Source: Zobellia barbeyronii
GTDB lineage: Bacteria > Bacteroidota > Bacteroidia > Flavobacteriales > Flavobacteriaceae
NCBI RefSeq assembly: GCF_018603515.1
Contig: NZ_JACATN010000002.1
Coordinates: 310,001-374,000 of the forward strand
Reading direction: 5' to 3'
DNA: 64,000 bases
In this document: positions 26,262-35,166 of the stretch, piece by piece
Numbering within the stretch: position 1 is the stretch's first letter
Layout of the letters: each line of letters begins with the position of its first letter
Notes under the pieces: model-generated
What the model was told of the DNA's origin: nothing
Databases searched by the model: none
The model's input: only the letters and a program-made list of their open reading frames with translations
Made by a program: the position numbers and the translations under genes

Positions 26262-28498
26262 TCTATATCATTTTTTAGGTCATTAATATTGAGCCCCGCA
26301 TCATCTAAAATTCGCTTTGCCCTAGAAAGTGCATCATTTCTGTCAATTTCATCAGGGAATGCTTCATAGAACATTTCCTGCATTTTATATTTTAAAAGCG
26401 GTTCATCAATAATCTCTATTATTGATTTTAAATATTGACTTTCCCTAGGAACGAGTTTTTCCTCCAAATCCTTAAATTCTTTTTCTTTTCTTTCTAATGA
26501 CTCTTTATTGATTGATTTCTGACTATCTTTAAGTTCTATTATTTCTTTTTTTAGAATTTCAAAATTCAAATTATCAATTGTTTCCTGAATCTTTTCTTTA
26601 GCAAACTCTCCCATGAAACCATCGTCTAAAAAGAAACTATGAGCTAAAAGATCGTGAACATTTGCGCCAAATGTTGCTAAATCAACATCCTCATTACGAT
26701 TTATAATTAATGACTTATTTTCAGTGATATTTCTATCTATAAAAGTGACATTATCAATAGGTATATCTGATAAGGTTAAAGGATCATGGGTAGTAAAAAT
26801 AATCTGAGTTTTTAAATCACTAAACTCAGCAGACTCCGTATCGAATAAATTTCTATTTGGATTAAGTTTACTAAATAAAACGGGGATTGATTTAGTAATA
26901 GCATCAACAAATTTTCTCTTCCACACTGGATGATAACCTAGCTCTGGTTCGTCAAGTAAAAGCAAATAATAATTAAATATTGGTTGGTGAGATGCGTTTT
27001 GTCTATTTATCCTGTCATTGATTCTAGCAAAGAAATTAAGTAATGCTTTTTCACCTGAAGATAAGGGGTATCTAGATCTTATAGAAAGTAAATCTAATGA
27101 ATAAACAAAGCCACTGGTCTCTCCTATAACTTTGTTATAATTCGCAATTAAATTATAAAAATCTTCCTCATTGTGCTCTTCAATATTATAAACCAAAGAT
27201 TCTTCCTTGATCTCAAATTTATTTTCTGAAATGATATCTATTATATTCTGATAAAGATCAAAAAAGACTTTGAATCTCTCTAAATACCTTAGCATTAATT
27301 CAACTGCATCAGACGATTTAAAACCTTTTTCAGTCCACTTTTTATGGATATCCTCATTAATTATACCTTTTATTAACTCATAATCTTTAATAGAAACTCG
27401 TTTTAGCTTATTTTGAATAATATCTCTAACTATGCCATAAATACTAACCATGTATAAATCGAAGAAAGCATTAAATCTATCTTCAAATGATTCCTTTTCA
27501 ATAATGGTTTGAAAATTCCCTGTCCCTTGAAAAGGTGTTTGAGGGAAAGTAGCGTCAACAATGAAATAAGAGAATAATGTAACTTCAAAGTTTTTTATGA
27601 AATTATTACTGTTATGAATATTTTGTGAATCATCTAAATTCTTATATTCCTCTAACTCCCAAATTCTATCAAATAAAGAATTTAATCCCGAATCATTTAT
27701 AATAGCGATATATCTTTTTAAAAAATTGTCTTTAATAAAATCTTTACTATTTAGAATATTATCCCATTTTTTTGAATCTAAATCTTCAATATCAGATTCT
27801 ATATAAGTTTTTAATACTGTTGATCTATCTTGACTGCCCAAATTAGCCGAGGCATAAAGGTTTTTGAAATTAAATTTTCGGTGTTGAGCAATCTTAATTT
27901 CAAGTTCTTTATACTCTGGAAAATCTGGATAAACCTCCTTTAGTGTTTTTTTTACAGGATCATTTAACAAAATGACATCTTGAAGTAACTGCTTTAGATA
28001 AAGTTGATCAAGATTTTCTTCACCTGTAGAAACAAGTCCTAATTGCGATAAAGTATTTATTTGTTCAATATCAACAATTGGTGTATAGTATTGCTTAACA
28101 GAACTTAAGGCATTAGAGTTTATTTCTTTTATTTCAAAATCAGAGGTTACATTTTTTTTTTCTAATTCATTGTAGTAAAACCATGATTCTTCAGTTTCTT
28201 CGAATAAGTAAAATACATCCTTCTTTTTTTTGTCACCATCCGAATGTAATGCTCTTAAAATACTTGTTTTACCAATACCATTTCTACCAACAATCGCTGA
28301 AATATTAGATATATCTTCTCCCCAAAAATCCGGAATAAAATTTTCGTTTACTGACTCTATTTTAACTTCAATTGCTTTACTAGTCTCAACGATATCATAA
28401 TTGTTAATTCCTCCAAAATTTAGAGTAATTCCTTCATGGTCCTTTCCGAACAAGTGTGGTAAGACATTTTTTGGTAAATAAACAGCAGCTAACCTCAT
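26258..28498 (-). CDS. SMC/ABC-like AAA ATPase, PtuA-like, coupled to hsdS
   Basis: 746 residues. Walker A GRNGIGKTS lies at 71-79, the ABC-type signature RYPLSSGEKALLNFF follows a long helical middle, then Walker B YLLLLDEPELGYHP and the switch His in IIFTTHDPL. A coiled coil (KKEIIELKDSQKSINKESLERKEKEFKDLEEKL) lies after the ATPase core. There is no TOPRIM domain, unlike OLD nucleases. This is the architecture of PtuA-type DNA-damage or phage sensors. Its ATG overlaps the hsdS stop by four bases (ATGA) and its stop overlaps the HNH start by four, so sensor and effector are part of the type I restriction operon. Confidence 0.85.
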   Translation of the reverse strand: MRLAAVYLPKNVLPHLFGKDHEGITLNFGGINNYDIVETSKAIEVKIESVNENFIPDFWGEDISNISAIVGRNGIGKTSILRALHSDGDKKKKDVFYLFEETEESWFYYNELEKKNVTSDFEIKEINSNALSSVKQYYTPIVDIEQINTLSQLGLVSTGEENLDQLYLKQLLQDVILLNDPVKKTLKEVYPDFPEYKELEIKIAQHRKFNFKNLYASANLGSQDRSTVLKTYIESDIEDLDSKKWDNILNSKDFIKDNFLKRYIAIINDSGLNSLFDRIWELEEYKNLDDSQNIHNSNNFIKNFEVTLFSYFIVDATFPQTPFQGTGNFQTIIEKESFEDRFNAFFDLYMVSIYGIVRDIIQNKLKRVSIKDYELIKGIINEDIHKKWTEKGFKSSDAVELMLRYLERFKVFFDLYQNIIDIISENKFEIKEESLVYNIEEHNEEDFYNLIANYNKVIGETSGFVYSLDLLSIRSRYPLSSGEKALLNFFARINDRINRQNASHQPIFNYYLLLLDEPELGYHPVWKRKFVDAITKSIPVLFSKLNPNRNLFDTESAEFSDLKTQIIFTTHDPLTLSDIPIDNVTFIDRNITENKSLIINRNEDVDLATFGANVHDLLAHSFFLDDGFMGEFAKEKIQETIDNLNFEILKKEIIELKDSQKSINKESLERKEKEFKDLEEKLVPRESQYLKSIIEIIDEPLLKYKMQEMFYEAFPDEIDRNDALSRAKRILDDAGLNINDLKNDIE

Positions 28499-29805
28499 AA
28501 ACTATCATATTTAGCATTCTCCTCCGCAACCATACCCAACTCCTGCTCTGCCTCACCAACAGTAACCTGCCCATTCATTAACATAGGCAACAACCAATCT
28601 CTAAGCTCTGAGAGTTTTTGGTTTTCTTTAGAGTTAACTACTATTTTATCATGAAAAGGATCAGCTATTTTCTTAAATTGTTTTAAGACATCTTTATTAG
28701 GAATACAAAGTTTCAAATTGAATAAATCAACTTTTGTGATAGAGCCAAATGTTGTTCCTGAAGTATTTCTTCTATCAAAAATTTGCTTAAAATATTCCAT
28801 TTGGCTCCATAAAAAAGAAATAGAACCTTCTTTTTCTCTTAACGCAGCTAAACCACGTCCAATACAACAGCTTTCCATTGCTTGGTTTAAAGTTCCAACA
28901 GGTGCTCTTACTGAAAGTAAAATATCATTTTCTTCTGCCATTCGAGATGGTTCTGTTGTATATTTTCTAACTGTAGGAAACCTTGAACCAAAATCTGTAG
29001 AACCTTGATAAAAAACGGTTCCTATTCCATCTTCATTATATGAACTTCCTGAAGGCGATTGTCCCATTGTGATATTGGCTATATCTGTAAGTACTCCATC
29101 CTCCCAACCCTCAGGAATCTCACGTTTCAATTCCTTATTAAAAACCATTTTGCCACCAGATGATTTATAAGGTTTACCATTAGCATCTGGAAAATCGAAC
29201 TGTACAAACCAATAATCGTAAAGCGTTTTTGCCATCGCTTCTAACTCATGGTTTATTTTCTTGTTGACTTCAATTTTGGCGTCTAATGATGTTAATATAT
29301 CAGCTATATCATCTTGGATATTTATGGATGGTAGCCAAAGCGGCAATCTATCTAAGATTTTTTGATTTAATGAGGGCATAGTAGAGCCAGTACTATTTTG
29401 CAACAACCATTTTCCTATTGCATTTTGCCTAAGTTGGTAACTGATAAATTTGCTGTTAATTTCCTTTGACAGTCTTAATCGAATTCCATCTGAACCAAGA
29501 AACCAACCAACTTGATTTTTTTTAATTATTGCATTTCTATCAATCGCTCCTTTTCGTCCAAATACTATATCTTCCAATTGCAAAACGAATTGTGGCAACC
29601 TGTTAGTTACTCTCTCTGGTACAAATGGAGTCCTATGTGATAATTGAACAAACCCTTCTCTTATTTCACCGGTTGAAATTACAGGGACTCCAATATCAGA
29701 AAATTCAGAAGCTTTAAGCACTGTGCCAAATGGACCTGTCTGTACATCAGCAAACCCTTGTTTTTGCAATTCTCCCAAAGAGGTTTTATTAAATCTATGC
29801 GTCAT
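28495..29805 (-). CDS. hsdS: Type I restriction-modification specificity subunit HsdS
   Basis: 436 residues with two target-recognition domains (about 1-165 and 235-375), each followed by a conserved helical region: LDAKIEVNKKINHELEAMAKTLYDYWFVQFDFP at the centre and KENQKLSELRDWLLPMLMNGQV near the end. HsdS sets the DNA sequence recognised by both HsdM and HsdR. The full two-domain form is present, so modification should be possible. It overlaps hsdM by 11 bases upstream and the ATPase gene by four bases downstream. Confidence 0.95.
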   Translation of the reverse strand: MTHRFNKTSLGELQKQGFADVQTGPFGTVLKASEFSDIGVPVISTGEIREGFVQLSHRTPFVPERVTNRLPQFVLQLEDIVFGRKGAIDRNAIIKKNQVGWFLGSDGIRLRLSKEINSKFISYQLRQNAIGKWLLQNSTGSTMPSLNQKILDRLPLWLPSINIQDDIADILTSLDAKIEVNKKINHELEAMAKTLYDYWFVQFDFPDANGKPYKSSGGKMVFNKELKREIPEGWEDGVLTDIANITMGQSPSGSSYNEDGIGTVFYQGSTDFGSRFPTVRKYTTEPSRMAEENDILLSVRAPVGTLNQAMESCCIGRGLAALREKEGSISFLWSQMEYFKQIFDRRNTSGTTFGSITKVDLFNLKLCIPNKDVLKQFKKIADPFHDKIVVNSKENQKLSELRDWLLPMLMNGQVTVGEAEQELGMVAEENAKYDSL

Positions 29806-31423
29806 ATTTAATATCCTCTAATTGCTTAATTATCTCTTCTTCGAGAATTTTAGATTCCACAAATAAGCTTTCCAAATTACTTTCAAACCCCTTCATTTTA
29901 AAAGTAAACTCTTTCGCAGTAATATCTATATATTCAATTTTAACTTCAAAATATTGTCCTGCGCTTAGGCTATAATTTTTGGCTTTTATTTCGTCATAAC
30001 TTACCACAACCGATAAATCGTCTTTGGCTTCTTTCGTATTAAAAACATTTATAATATGTTGTTCTTCTTCAGGGCTTAAAACCGTTTTTTGGTTTTTACC
30101 TTCTTTTACCTTGGTTCCTAATTTAGAAGCATCTACCAATACCACATCTTTTGTATTGGTTTTATCTAAAAACAAAATACTAACGTTTGTTCCTGTGGTT
30201 GCAAAAATATTAGAAGGCATAGATACTACACCTGCTAGCATTTTACTTTCTACTAGTTTTTGTCTTATTTTTTTATCGATACCAGATTGTGCGGTTATAA
30301 ACCCTGTAGGCACTACAATAGCAGCTTTACCTTTTGCTTTAAGGCTGTGCATAATGTGCTGTATAAACAACAAGTAAATCGCCATAGAATCTTTCTTTTT
30401 TGCTGGCACATTGGGAATGCCAGCAAAAAAACGTTCTTTATTGGTTTTACTGTCTAAATCTGCGCTGTAATCAGAAAAATCTAGCTTAAATGGTGGGTTA
30501 GAAACAATATAATCAAACTGTTCTACTTGTCCGTTCTCTTGTTTATGATAAGGACTTAAAATAGTATTACCTTGTATAATATTTGGTATGGAATGTACTA
30601 GATTATTTAAAATCAAATTCAGTCGCAGCAATGCAGACGTTTTTCGCGAAATATCTTGTGAGTAAATGGTACACTTATCTTCACCTATGGCGTGAGCCAA
30701 ATTCATTAATAACGTTCCAGATCCAGCACTTGGGTCATAACAAGTTACATTAGTTATATTAGCATCTGTAACTAAACAAGCTGCCATAATTTTAGCAACT
30801 GCATGAGGTGTAAAATATTCGGCATAAGTTCCACGACTATTTGAATTGTAATCTTTAATTAAATATTCAAAAATAGTAGCAAAAAAATCAAAATTCTCGG
30901 TAAAAATATGCTCGAAACTGAAAGCAACCATTTTATTTACAAGTGCTTTACAAAAAGAATCTTTATTATCGGTTACGTGATTACTTAGAGCTTCAAACAA
31001 GACTACTTTTTCTCCTCCTTCTGAAAGAACTGAAAAAATATCGATATTATCTTTAGCAATACTTACTAAAGTATTATCAAAAATAGATGCAAAATTAGGT
31101 TGATTTTGCTGTTTAAATAAGTTCGATAACAAGTTTTTAGGAGCAATTCGTGCTGTGTTTTTACTTATCTGCATGCTTAACAATTCTAAGTCACCCAAAG
31201 GTATCTGTTCAAGTGCCTCGTCAAAATTTTCAGCTATAGCCAAAACTGGTTCGAGTTGTTTTAATTCGTAAACATATTTATCATTTAAGAATTTATATAA
31301 AAATACTTGAGTAATAATTGCAAACTCGTAAGTGTCATTTCCTAAACCATAATTTCTACACACATTTTTAAGATCGTCTATAAGTGCTTTGGTTTGGGTT
31401 TCAAATTGTGCTGTGGTCGTCAT
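29795..31423 (-). CDS. hsdM: Type I restriction-modification DNA methyltransferase HsdM
   Basis: 542 residues. HsdM methylates adenine at the site chosen by HsdS, using S-adenosylmethionine. The N-terminal helical domain (about 1-170) is followed by YAEYFTPHAVAKIMA, the AdoMet-binding CYDPSAGSGTLLMN and the catalytic NPPF in DYIVSNPPFKLDF. All expected motifs for an N6-adenine methylase are intact. It begins 8 bp after the hsdR C-terminal part and overlaps hsdS by 11 bases. Because modification subunits look complete while HsdR is split, the cell can methylate its sites even if restriction is off. Confidence 0.95.
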   Translation of the reverse strand: MTTTAQFETQTKALIDDLKNVCRNYGLGNDTYEFAIITQVFLYKFLNDKYVYELKQLEPVLAIAENFDEALEQIPLGDLELLSMQISKNTARIAPKNLLSNLFKQQNQPNFASIFDNTLVSIAKDNIDIFSVLSEGGEKVVLFEALSNHVTDNKDSFCKALVNKMVAFSFEHIFTENFDFFATIFEYLIKDYNSNSRGTYAEYFTPHAVAKIMAACLVTDANITNVTCYDPSAGSGTLLMNLAHAIGEDKCTIYSQDISRKTSALLRLNLILNNLVHSIPNIIQGNTILSPYHKQENGQVEQFDYIVSNPPFKLDFSDYSADLDSKTNKERFFAGIPNVPAKKKDSMAIYLLFIQHIMHSLKAKGKAAIVVPTGFITAQSGIDKKIRQKLVESKMLAGVVSMPSNIFATTGTNVSILFLDKTNTKDVVLVDASKLGTKVKEGKNQKTVLSPEEEQHIINVFNTKEAKDDLSVVVSYDEIKAKNYSLSAGQYFEVKIEYIDITAKEFTFKMKGFESNLESLFVESKILEEEIIKQLEDIKYDA

Positions 31424-31431
31424 ATTATATT

Positions 31432-32205
31432 TTAGGCTACAAAGCCATTGTATTCGTTCATATATTCTTTTACAATAATACGGTTGATACGTCTTACATC
31501 GGTAGTATTAATATCTATTTGTTGCTCCTTTTTAAATTGGTTTACAACTAATCGCATTACCATTTTTTCTACATAGCTCTCATTCTCTAAGATTTTAGAA
31601 TTTTGTGTTATCTCCTTATCTACCGCCGTCTTTAATCCTATTAAAGCATCAAATAATTTACGCTCATTATCTGTTAAAGGGTCTTTTTCCATTAATCGTT
31701 TATGAATGCGAGCATACTTGGCGTCATACTCATACTTAGCTCTAAGCAATTGGTTTTCACGCTCTAGCTTTTTAGCACTATCATATATGGCATTTAAAGC
31801 TTTGATGTTGGCTTCCATTTCTTCTTTGGTGACCTCACTAAGATTTTTCTTTTTAAAGAGTCGTTCTAATTCTTCCTTTAAAGAAATAAAGACCGGGTCT
31901 TTTTGGTCAAAGTTACCTCCTAGCATTTCACGAGTGCGCTGCAAAGTATTTTTCAACTCATCTGCCAGTACCATTTCTTCTTCCTTCACTTTTGTAAAGG
32001 CAAAAATAACATCTTCCAAAGCCGTGTTCAGAATATTGTCTGTACCTACATTATTTTCTAATGCCTCTCTTGTATTAATCAGCGCCAACCTATCATTAGT
32101 GAGCCTAGATAAAACCGCCAATTTTTTAAAATCTAGTTTCTCCAACAATTCAAAATTACCGGATAAACGAATTAAATTATATAACTCTTTAGCACTATTT
32201 GGCAA
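31432..32205 (-). CDS. hsdR: HsdR C-terminal part, separated by a frameshift
   Basis: The frame gives about 257 residues from a TTG codon, beginning NSAKELYNLIRLSGNFELLEKLDFKKLAVL, the helical C-terminal domain of EcoR124-type HsdR that contacts the methylase. No ATG is near the start and no ribosome-binding site is seen. Removing one A from the AAA at 32198-32200 joins it to the upstream part as EIRQIA-NSAKELYN, a natural sequence. I read it as the tail of hsdR broken by a one-base insertion, a sequencing error or a +1 frameshift site; independent translation is less likely. Confidence 0.8.
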   Translation of the reverse strand: MPNSAKELYNLIRLSGNFELLEKLDFKKLAVLSRLTNDRLALINTREALENNVGTDNILNTALEDVIFAFTKVKEEEMVLADELKNTLQRTREMLGGNFDQKDPVFISLKEELERLFKKKNLSEVTKEEMEANIKALNAIYDSAKKLERENQLLRAKYEYDAKYARIHKRLMEKDPLTDNERKLFDALIGLKTAVDKEITQNSKILENESYVEKMVMRLVVNQFKKEQQIDINTTDVRRINRIIVKEYMNEYNGFVA

Positions 32206-34495
32206 TTTGGCGTATTTCCGTGCGTTCGTTTATTTCTGAAATTTGCTCCCCAAATACGGTAGCATTTTTGGTGTTGAACTTAAAAAGTACATCTTTAATA
32301 CCCTCTATCTCTTCCTTAATCTCACTGGCCGATTTAAATAAATCTGTATAATGCTGCATCTCATCACCAAGTTCAGATTGCAGTTCATTAAAATAATCTT
32401 GGTTGGTCTTATCAAACTCTTTTTGAATATCGGCAAAGTCAACTACAAAACCATATTTATGGTTCTTATAGGTTCTATTGACACGCGTAAGGGTTTGCAA
32501 TAAGTTATGCGACTTTATTTTACGACCTATATAAAGCTTCTTTAAACGTTTGGCATCAAAACCCGTTAAGAGCATGTTATAGACAAATAACAAATCTAAT
32601 TTTCCAACTTTAAAATCGGACACCCAATCTCTACGTTCTTGTTTTGTTCCAACATCATACAAAATGGTCTGGGCTTTTTTCACATCACTAGCTTCCTTCT
32701 TTTTATCACCATATAATGCCCGTTCTTCAGCAGCCATGTCTAAAGAGGATTCTGTGCTTTCCGCATATTTATCCTCAAATATTTCGAGCATCATTTTAGC
32801 TTGGTCAGAAGAGTCACAAACCACCATACCGCCAATTGTATTGTCGTTCATGGCAATTCTAGCCTGTTCCATATCTTTTATGATATAGTCCAACATAGGC
32901 TCTACGAACTTATGGTGAGCGTAAACTTTATTCTTATCTGCATTCCCCTGAAGGATTTTAATCTCTTCTAAGGTCTGCTGTAAAGTCAACTTATAGTTGG
33001 TCTCTATCTCCTCCCTAATCAATCGTAGGGTGTACCCATCTTTAATAGAGAGGTTGTAGTAATATTTATGAATATAATCTCCAAAAAGGGTCTTAGAATT
33101 ATATTCAGAACCCAATAATGGCGTACCTGTCAACCCTATTTTAATGGAATGGATATCTGCTAATTCTAAGTTAGCCAAGAAACTACCCTTAGGGTTATAG
33201 CTCCTATGAACTTCATCTAGAAAGAAAATGCGTTGAATACTTAAATTATAATCCGTGTTTTTGATGACATCCGGATCATCCTTAAACTTTTGAATATTCA
33301 CTACCGTAATTTCCGCCTTCCCCGAATTGTTGTGAATTACTTCGGTTGACTTAATATCTTTAGTAAATGACTCTCTTGAATCTATTTTGTGAACCACTAG
33401 ACCTCTAGCCGTAAACTCCCTAGATGCCTGAATCAGTAAATCTAACCGGTCTACAATAAAATAGAACTTTGGAATTATATTTTTCTTCTGATAATAATCA
33501 GTCAGGTGTTTTACATTAAAATACGCCAAAGCCGTTTTACCCGAGCCTTGCGTATGCCAGATGATACCTTTCTTAACCCCATTTTCTAGTTTGTTTTCTA
33601 TAGCTTTTGTAGCAAAAAGCTGTGGATAACGCATTACATGCTTCTCCAACCCCTTTTCTTCCTCTACGTAGGCGAAAGCATATTGTAAAATAAATTTTAA
33701 CCGGTCCTTCTGAAAAAGTGAAGTGGATATGGAGTTAGTGGATGTATTTGGTTTTTTATTGGATATATACTCGTTCGAGTTTTTTATGCTCAATAAGTTG
33801 GTATCCTTTAGCACAAAATTTTCAACCTCTTCATTTAAAGGGGCTAGTATAGTTTCTAGGTTAATGGTTTCTTCTTCCCTAAAATAATTAAAGATTGGTC
33901 TATGGTAATTAGTTGTGCTATAGAAAGCACCCTCTAACATTTGAGTATCCTCGTCGCTATATTTCATGTTATTAGAAAACACCATGAGTTGAGTGAGGTT
34001 GATGAATTTTCGAAACTTTTTGTTTTGAAAACGAGTTTTCATTCGTCTATGCTCCGCTAAAATACCGTCCCTATTATTTGGTTTTTTAACCTCAATGAAT
34101 ACTAAAGGCATCCCATTAATTAAAAGAATGATATCCGGCCTAAAAGACTCATCATCCTTTTGGTAAGGCAGTTCCGTTACTACATGAAAAGAATTGTTTT
34201 CTTCAAAATTTTCAAAATCAATTAGCTTAACGCCTGATTGGTCAATTAACTTATTATAGAAAGCACGACCTAAGTCTTCATTTTCTAAAGAAAGAGAAAC
34301 TTCATCGTAGACTTTATCAATATCGCTTTCAGATAGACCAGGATTAATTTCACCTATTTGCTTTTGGAATATTGTGGTAAAAATATTAGTACTATGGTCC
34401 CATGAATCATGCTTCAATGATAGGTATTGATAACCTAATTGAACCAGATGTAATATAGAGGGTATTTTTACTCTAGAATCTTCGTTATGAATCAT
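32195..34495 (-). CDS. hsdR: Type I restriction endonuclease HsdR, N-terminal 766 residues (frameshifted)
   Basis: HsdR translocates and cuts unmethylated DNA. The nuclease core is at about 110-145: RPDIILLINGMPLVFIEVKKPN (PD...ExK). The SF2 motor follows with IIWHTQGSGKTALAYF (Walker A), FFLDEVHRSY (motif II), GLTGTPLLG (motif III) and LLQTLTRVNRTYKNHKYG (motif VI). The frame stops at 32195 (EIRQIAK-stop), about 255 residues short of a full-length enzyme; the missing part continues in the next frame. The gene opens the R-M-S-ATPase-HNH operon. The motor and nuclease are complete, but without the C-terminal domain it probably cannot dock on the methylase. Confidence 0.9.
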   Translation of the reverse strand: MIHNEDSRVKIPSILHLVQLGYQYLSLKHDSWDHSTNIFTTIFQKQIGEINPGLSESDIDKVYDEVSLSLENEDLGRAFYNKLIDQSGVKLIDFENFEENNSFHVVTELPYQKDDESFRPDIILLINGMPLVFIEVKKPNNRDGILAEHRRMKTRFQNKKFRKFINLTQLMVFSNNMKYSDEDTQMLEGAFYSTTNYHRPIFNYFREEETINLETILAPLNEEVENFVLKDTNLLSIKNSNEYISNKKPNTSTNSISTSLFQKDRLKFILQYAFAYVEEEKGLEKHVMRYPQLFATKAIENKLENGVKKGIIWHTQGSGKTALAYFNVKHLTDYYQKKNIIPKFYFIVDRLDLLIQASREFTARGLVVHKIDSRESFTKDIKSTEVIHNNSGKAEITVVNIQKFKDDPDVIKNTDYNLSIQRIFFLDEVHRSYNPKGSFLANLELADIHSIKIGLTGTPLLGSEYNSKTLFGDYIHKYYYNLSIKDGYTLRLIREEIETNYKLTLQQTLEEIKILQGNADKNKVYAHHKFVEPMLDYIIKDMEQARIAMNDNTIGGMVVCDSSDQAKMMLEIFEDKYAESTESSLDMAAEERALYGDKKKEASDVKKAQTILYDVGTKQERRDWVSDFKVGKLDLLFVYNMLLTGFDAKRLKKLYIGRKIKSHNLLQTLTRVNRTYKNHKYGFVVDFADIQKEFDKTNQDYFNELQSELGDEMQHYTDLFKSASEIKEEIEGIKDVLFKFNTKNATVFGEQISEINERTEIRQIAK

Positions 34496-34559
34496 TAATG
34501 GTAACGGTAGGTTTGGAAAACTAAATATAAAACAATTATTCTTTTAAAGGTAATTCTGA

Positions 34560-34635
34560 CACTAAAGAACCTATATAATTTGTGCAATTTAAAAGGAGTG
34601 TCTCTACATACATAACACTCCCAAAAACTTTAGTG
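34560..34635. repeat. Nested inverted repeat before hsdR
   Basis: Outer arms CACTAAAG (34560-34567) and CTTTAGTG (34628-34635) enclose inner arms GGAGTGT (34595-34601) and ACACTCC (34615-34621). Read on the minus strand the inner hairpin is followed by TTTTAAATTG, so it could act as an attenuator or terminator ahead of hsdR, whose start is 65 bp further on. Confidence 0.5.
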
Positions 34636-35123
34636 ACAGCCAGTGCTTATTCCATGCAACTTAGCGCCTTTATTCCGATTATTTTTACAGATTTCTGTAA
34701 TGTAGACGAGAATCTTTTTAGCGCCTTAATTAAAAAAGAATACTAACTCAATTTTCTAAGATTCTCTCTTTCCTCTTTAGGGAGTTAAAGAAGAACTTTT
34801 CTTTCCCAAAAATCTATACCGTAAAAAGCGACGACTCTGAGAGACAATACATTTATCTATCATTTAGGCAGCCCGTCACCAAAAATTCAATTTTGCTGCA
34901 ATAGCCTTGGACAACGAATTTTAAAACCAAACCACTTCCTTCTACAAACCTTCCGTTTTCAACGAAATAATATAAACGTCTGAAAAGCTAAAATACCCCT
35001 TCAGCTAATTGCAGAAGTGGCTTTCAAGAATATGTTTTCTTTTCAGAACGATACAGAACCATCCGCGACACAATTTTGATAGTATTCGCTTCAAAATTAC
35101 CATAATCATATATTACTGATCAT

Positions 35124-35131
35124 TAAATTTG
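35124..35131 (+). promoter_or_regulatory. -7 promoter element of the beta-propeller gene
   Basis: TAAATTTG, 35 bp before the ATG at 35167, matches TAnnTTTG. No -33 TTG at the expected distance. Confidence 0.5.
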
Positions 35132-35166
35132 TAAAGCATCAATATTTAACATTAAAAAGTACAGTT

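Larger units (their letters stand above)
34496..35166. other. Intergenic region upstream of the defence island, nested inverted repeat
   Basis: 671 bp without a supportable gene. It holds a nested inverted repeat (34560-34635) close to the hsdR start, two similar short repeats (AGCGCCTTTATT and AGCGCCTTAATT near 34670 and 34725), and, at the right end, the promoter of the propeller gene. The middle part has stops in every frame; it may be decayed sequence at the island edge. Confidence 0.5.

Noticed and set aside
26258-28498. OLD-family (TOPRIM) nuclease
   Set aside because: The ATPase has no TOPRIM motifs after the ABC core; the nuclease function is in the separate HNH partner.
26258-28498. 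RloC/PrrC-type anticodon nuclease
   Set aside because: No anticodon-nuclease motif and no zinc hook are visible; only the position in the hsd operon is comparable.
17842-34495. Attachment site of an integrated element at the tRNA-Met gene
   Set aside because: No repeat of the tRNA 3' end (TCTCGCTACA region) and no integrase gene were seen near the island.
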